A DNA stretch of 6,539 nt, from assembly GCA_028293265.1 (NCBI GenBank), contig JAQGPB010000102.1:1-6539 (forward strand). The letters run 5' to 3'. A program made the position numbers and the translations under genes. Position 1 is the stretch's first letter. Each line of letters opens with the position of its first letter. Shown piece after piece: positions 5,989 to 6,539 of the stretch. This DNA comes from Pedosphaera sp. Its GTDB lineage: Bacteria > Verrucomicrobiota > Verrucomicrobiae > Limisphaerales > Pedosphaeraceae. The notes below the pieces were generated by a model. The model was not told the origin of the DNA. It searched no databases and worked only from the letters and a program-made list of their open reading frames with translations.

Positions 5989-6539
5989 ATGAAATTTAAA
6001 TCTTTGATCTGGCTGTTGCCAGCCGTGCAGCTTCTGGAAGGTCTGGCTGCCAATGCTCAACCGTCATCCGCGCTGACTGCTGACACCCACACGCTTTCCC
6101 TCGCGGTTGTGGTCAGCGAAGTGCTGAGCAACAATCCCTCCCTCAAGGCGGCGCGGGCGAACTGGGAGGCGATGAAAGAGCGCATCCCACAAGCCCGCGC
6201 CTGGGAGGACCCGCGGGCGGGAGTAGATGTGAACATTGATCGTTTTGTCGCTGTTCCGCAGAACTCGTTTACCGACCAAAAATTCACCGTGGAACAAACG
6301 GTGCCGATTGCCGGCAAGAACCGGCTTCGGGGTGACGCGGCCGGCGCGGAAGCCGTCAATGCGCTGGAAGAATTCCGCCGGCGCGAACTGGACGCGGTGG
6401 CCAAGGCCCGGATGACGTACCATCGCCTCGCCAATGCCTATGTGCAATTGGAAGTGAACCGGAAGAATGCCTCGTTGCTGAAACAGTTTGTCGAAATCAG
6501 CCGGGCCAAGTACGAAACAGGCACGCATTCGGAATCCGA
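5989..6539 (+). CDS. TolC-family outer membrane efflux protein, partial (CusC-like; N-terminal part)
   Basis: The frame opens at ATG 5989 and runs off the right edge after 183 codons. Residues 1-23 are a signal peptide with an ANA|Q cleavage site. The mature part reads as the first half of an outer membrane efflux protein: an N-terminal helix, LSLAVVVSEVLSNNPSLKAA (about 36-55), the ARAWEDPRAGVDVN segment leading into the first beta-barrel strands (about 69-90), FTVEQTVPIAGKNRLRGDAA (about 100-119), then a long helix, ALEEFRRRELDAVAKARMTY (about 126-145), of the periplasmic tunnel. TolC-type trimers form the exit duct of tripartite pumps. The VEQTVPIAGKNRLRG wording resembles members paired with CusA-type heavy-metal RND pumps, so the pump and adaptor genes are expected to the right. 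ATG 5989 is chosen for its signal peptide; no Shine-Dalgarno sequence precedes it. Substrate assignment to metals is inferred from the family and the Cys-rich neighbour. Confidence 0.85.
   Translation, partial: MKFKSLIWLLPAVQLLEGLAANAQPSSALTADTHTLSLAVVVSEVLSNNPSLKAARANWEAMKERIPQARAWEDPRAGVDVNIDRFVAVPQNSFTDQKFTVEQTVPIAGKNRLRGDAAGAEAVNALEEFRRRELDAVAKARMTYHRLANAYVQLEVNRKNASLLKQFVEISRAKYETGTHSES

Noticed and set aside
5224..6060. 278-codon minus-strand open frame across the MOSC 3' end, the Cys-rich gene and the TolC start
   Set aside because: It overlaps three better-supported plus-strand genes, has an Arg/Ser-rich composition and shows no domain.
6064..6528. 154-codon minus-strand open frame opposite the TolC-family gene
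   Set aside because: The plus strand clearly encodes an outer membrane efflux protein here; the minus frame is a shadow.

Overview
The window looks like chromosomal DNA from a member of the Verrucomicrobiota, probably a Pedosphaera/Limisphaerales-like soil or freshwater lineage. This rests on remembered resemblance of several proteins to that phylum: the DnaE wording, the MOSC protein, the edge TPR protein and the small Cys-rich protein ahead of a TolC-family gene. It also fits the moderately high GC content. No rRNA or other marker is present to confirm it. None of the six predicted start codons has a convincing Shine-Dalgarno sequence.

Left part (1-1158): the 5' portion of a tetratricopeptide-like protein runs off the left edge on the minus strand. 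It is divergent from a secreted dienelactone-hydrolase-family protein with an intact Cys/Asp/His triad. Middle (1159-4797): a complete minus-strand dnaE encodes the replicative DNA polymerase III alpha subunit (1212 aa). It has a full set of PHP-domain metal ligands and a clamp-binding motif. It converges on the hydrolase gene with no base between the two stop codons. A 99-bp divergent control region (4798-4896) separates dnaE from a MOSC-domain protein (4897-5481). In both directions a -10-like hexamer lies exactly 6 nt before the ATG, which suggests leaderless transcripts.

Right part (5478-6539): this looks like the beginning of a heavy-metal efflux operon. Just after the MOSC gene there is a perfect TTGACA box followed by a 20-bp imperfect dyad, the layout of a MerR-family operator-promoter. 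It leads into a small exported Cys/His-rich protein (119 aa) and then, 115 bp downstream, the 5' part of a TolC/CusC-like outer-membrane efflux protein cut by the right edge. The likely continuation is the membrane-fusion and RND pump genes, which lie outside the window. The small Cys-rich protein and its dyad promoter are the most interesting unexplained items.

No tRNA, rRNA, CRISPR array, insertion sequence or phage gene was seen, and no stretch over 300 bases lacks a gene.
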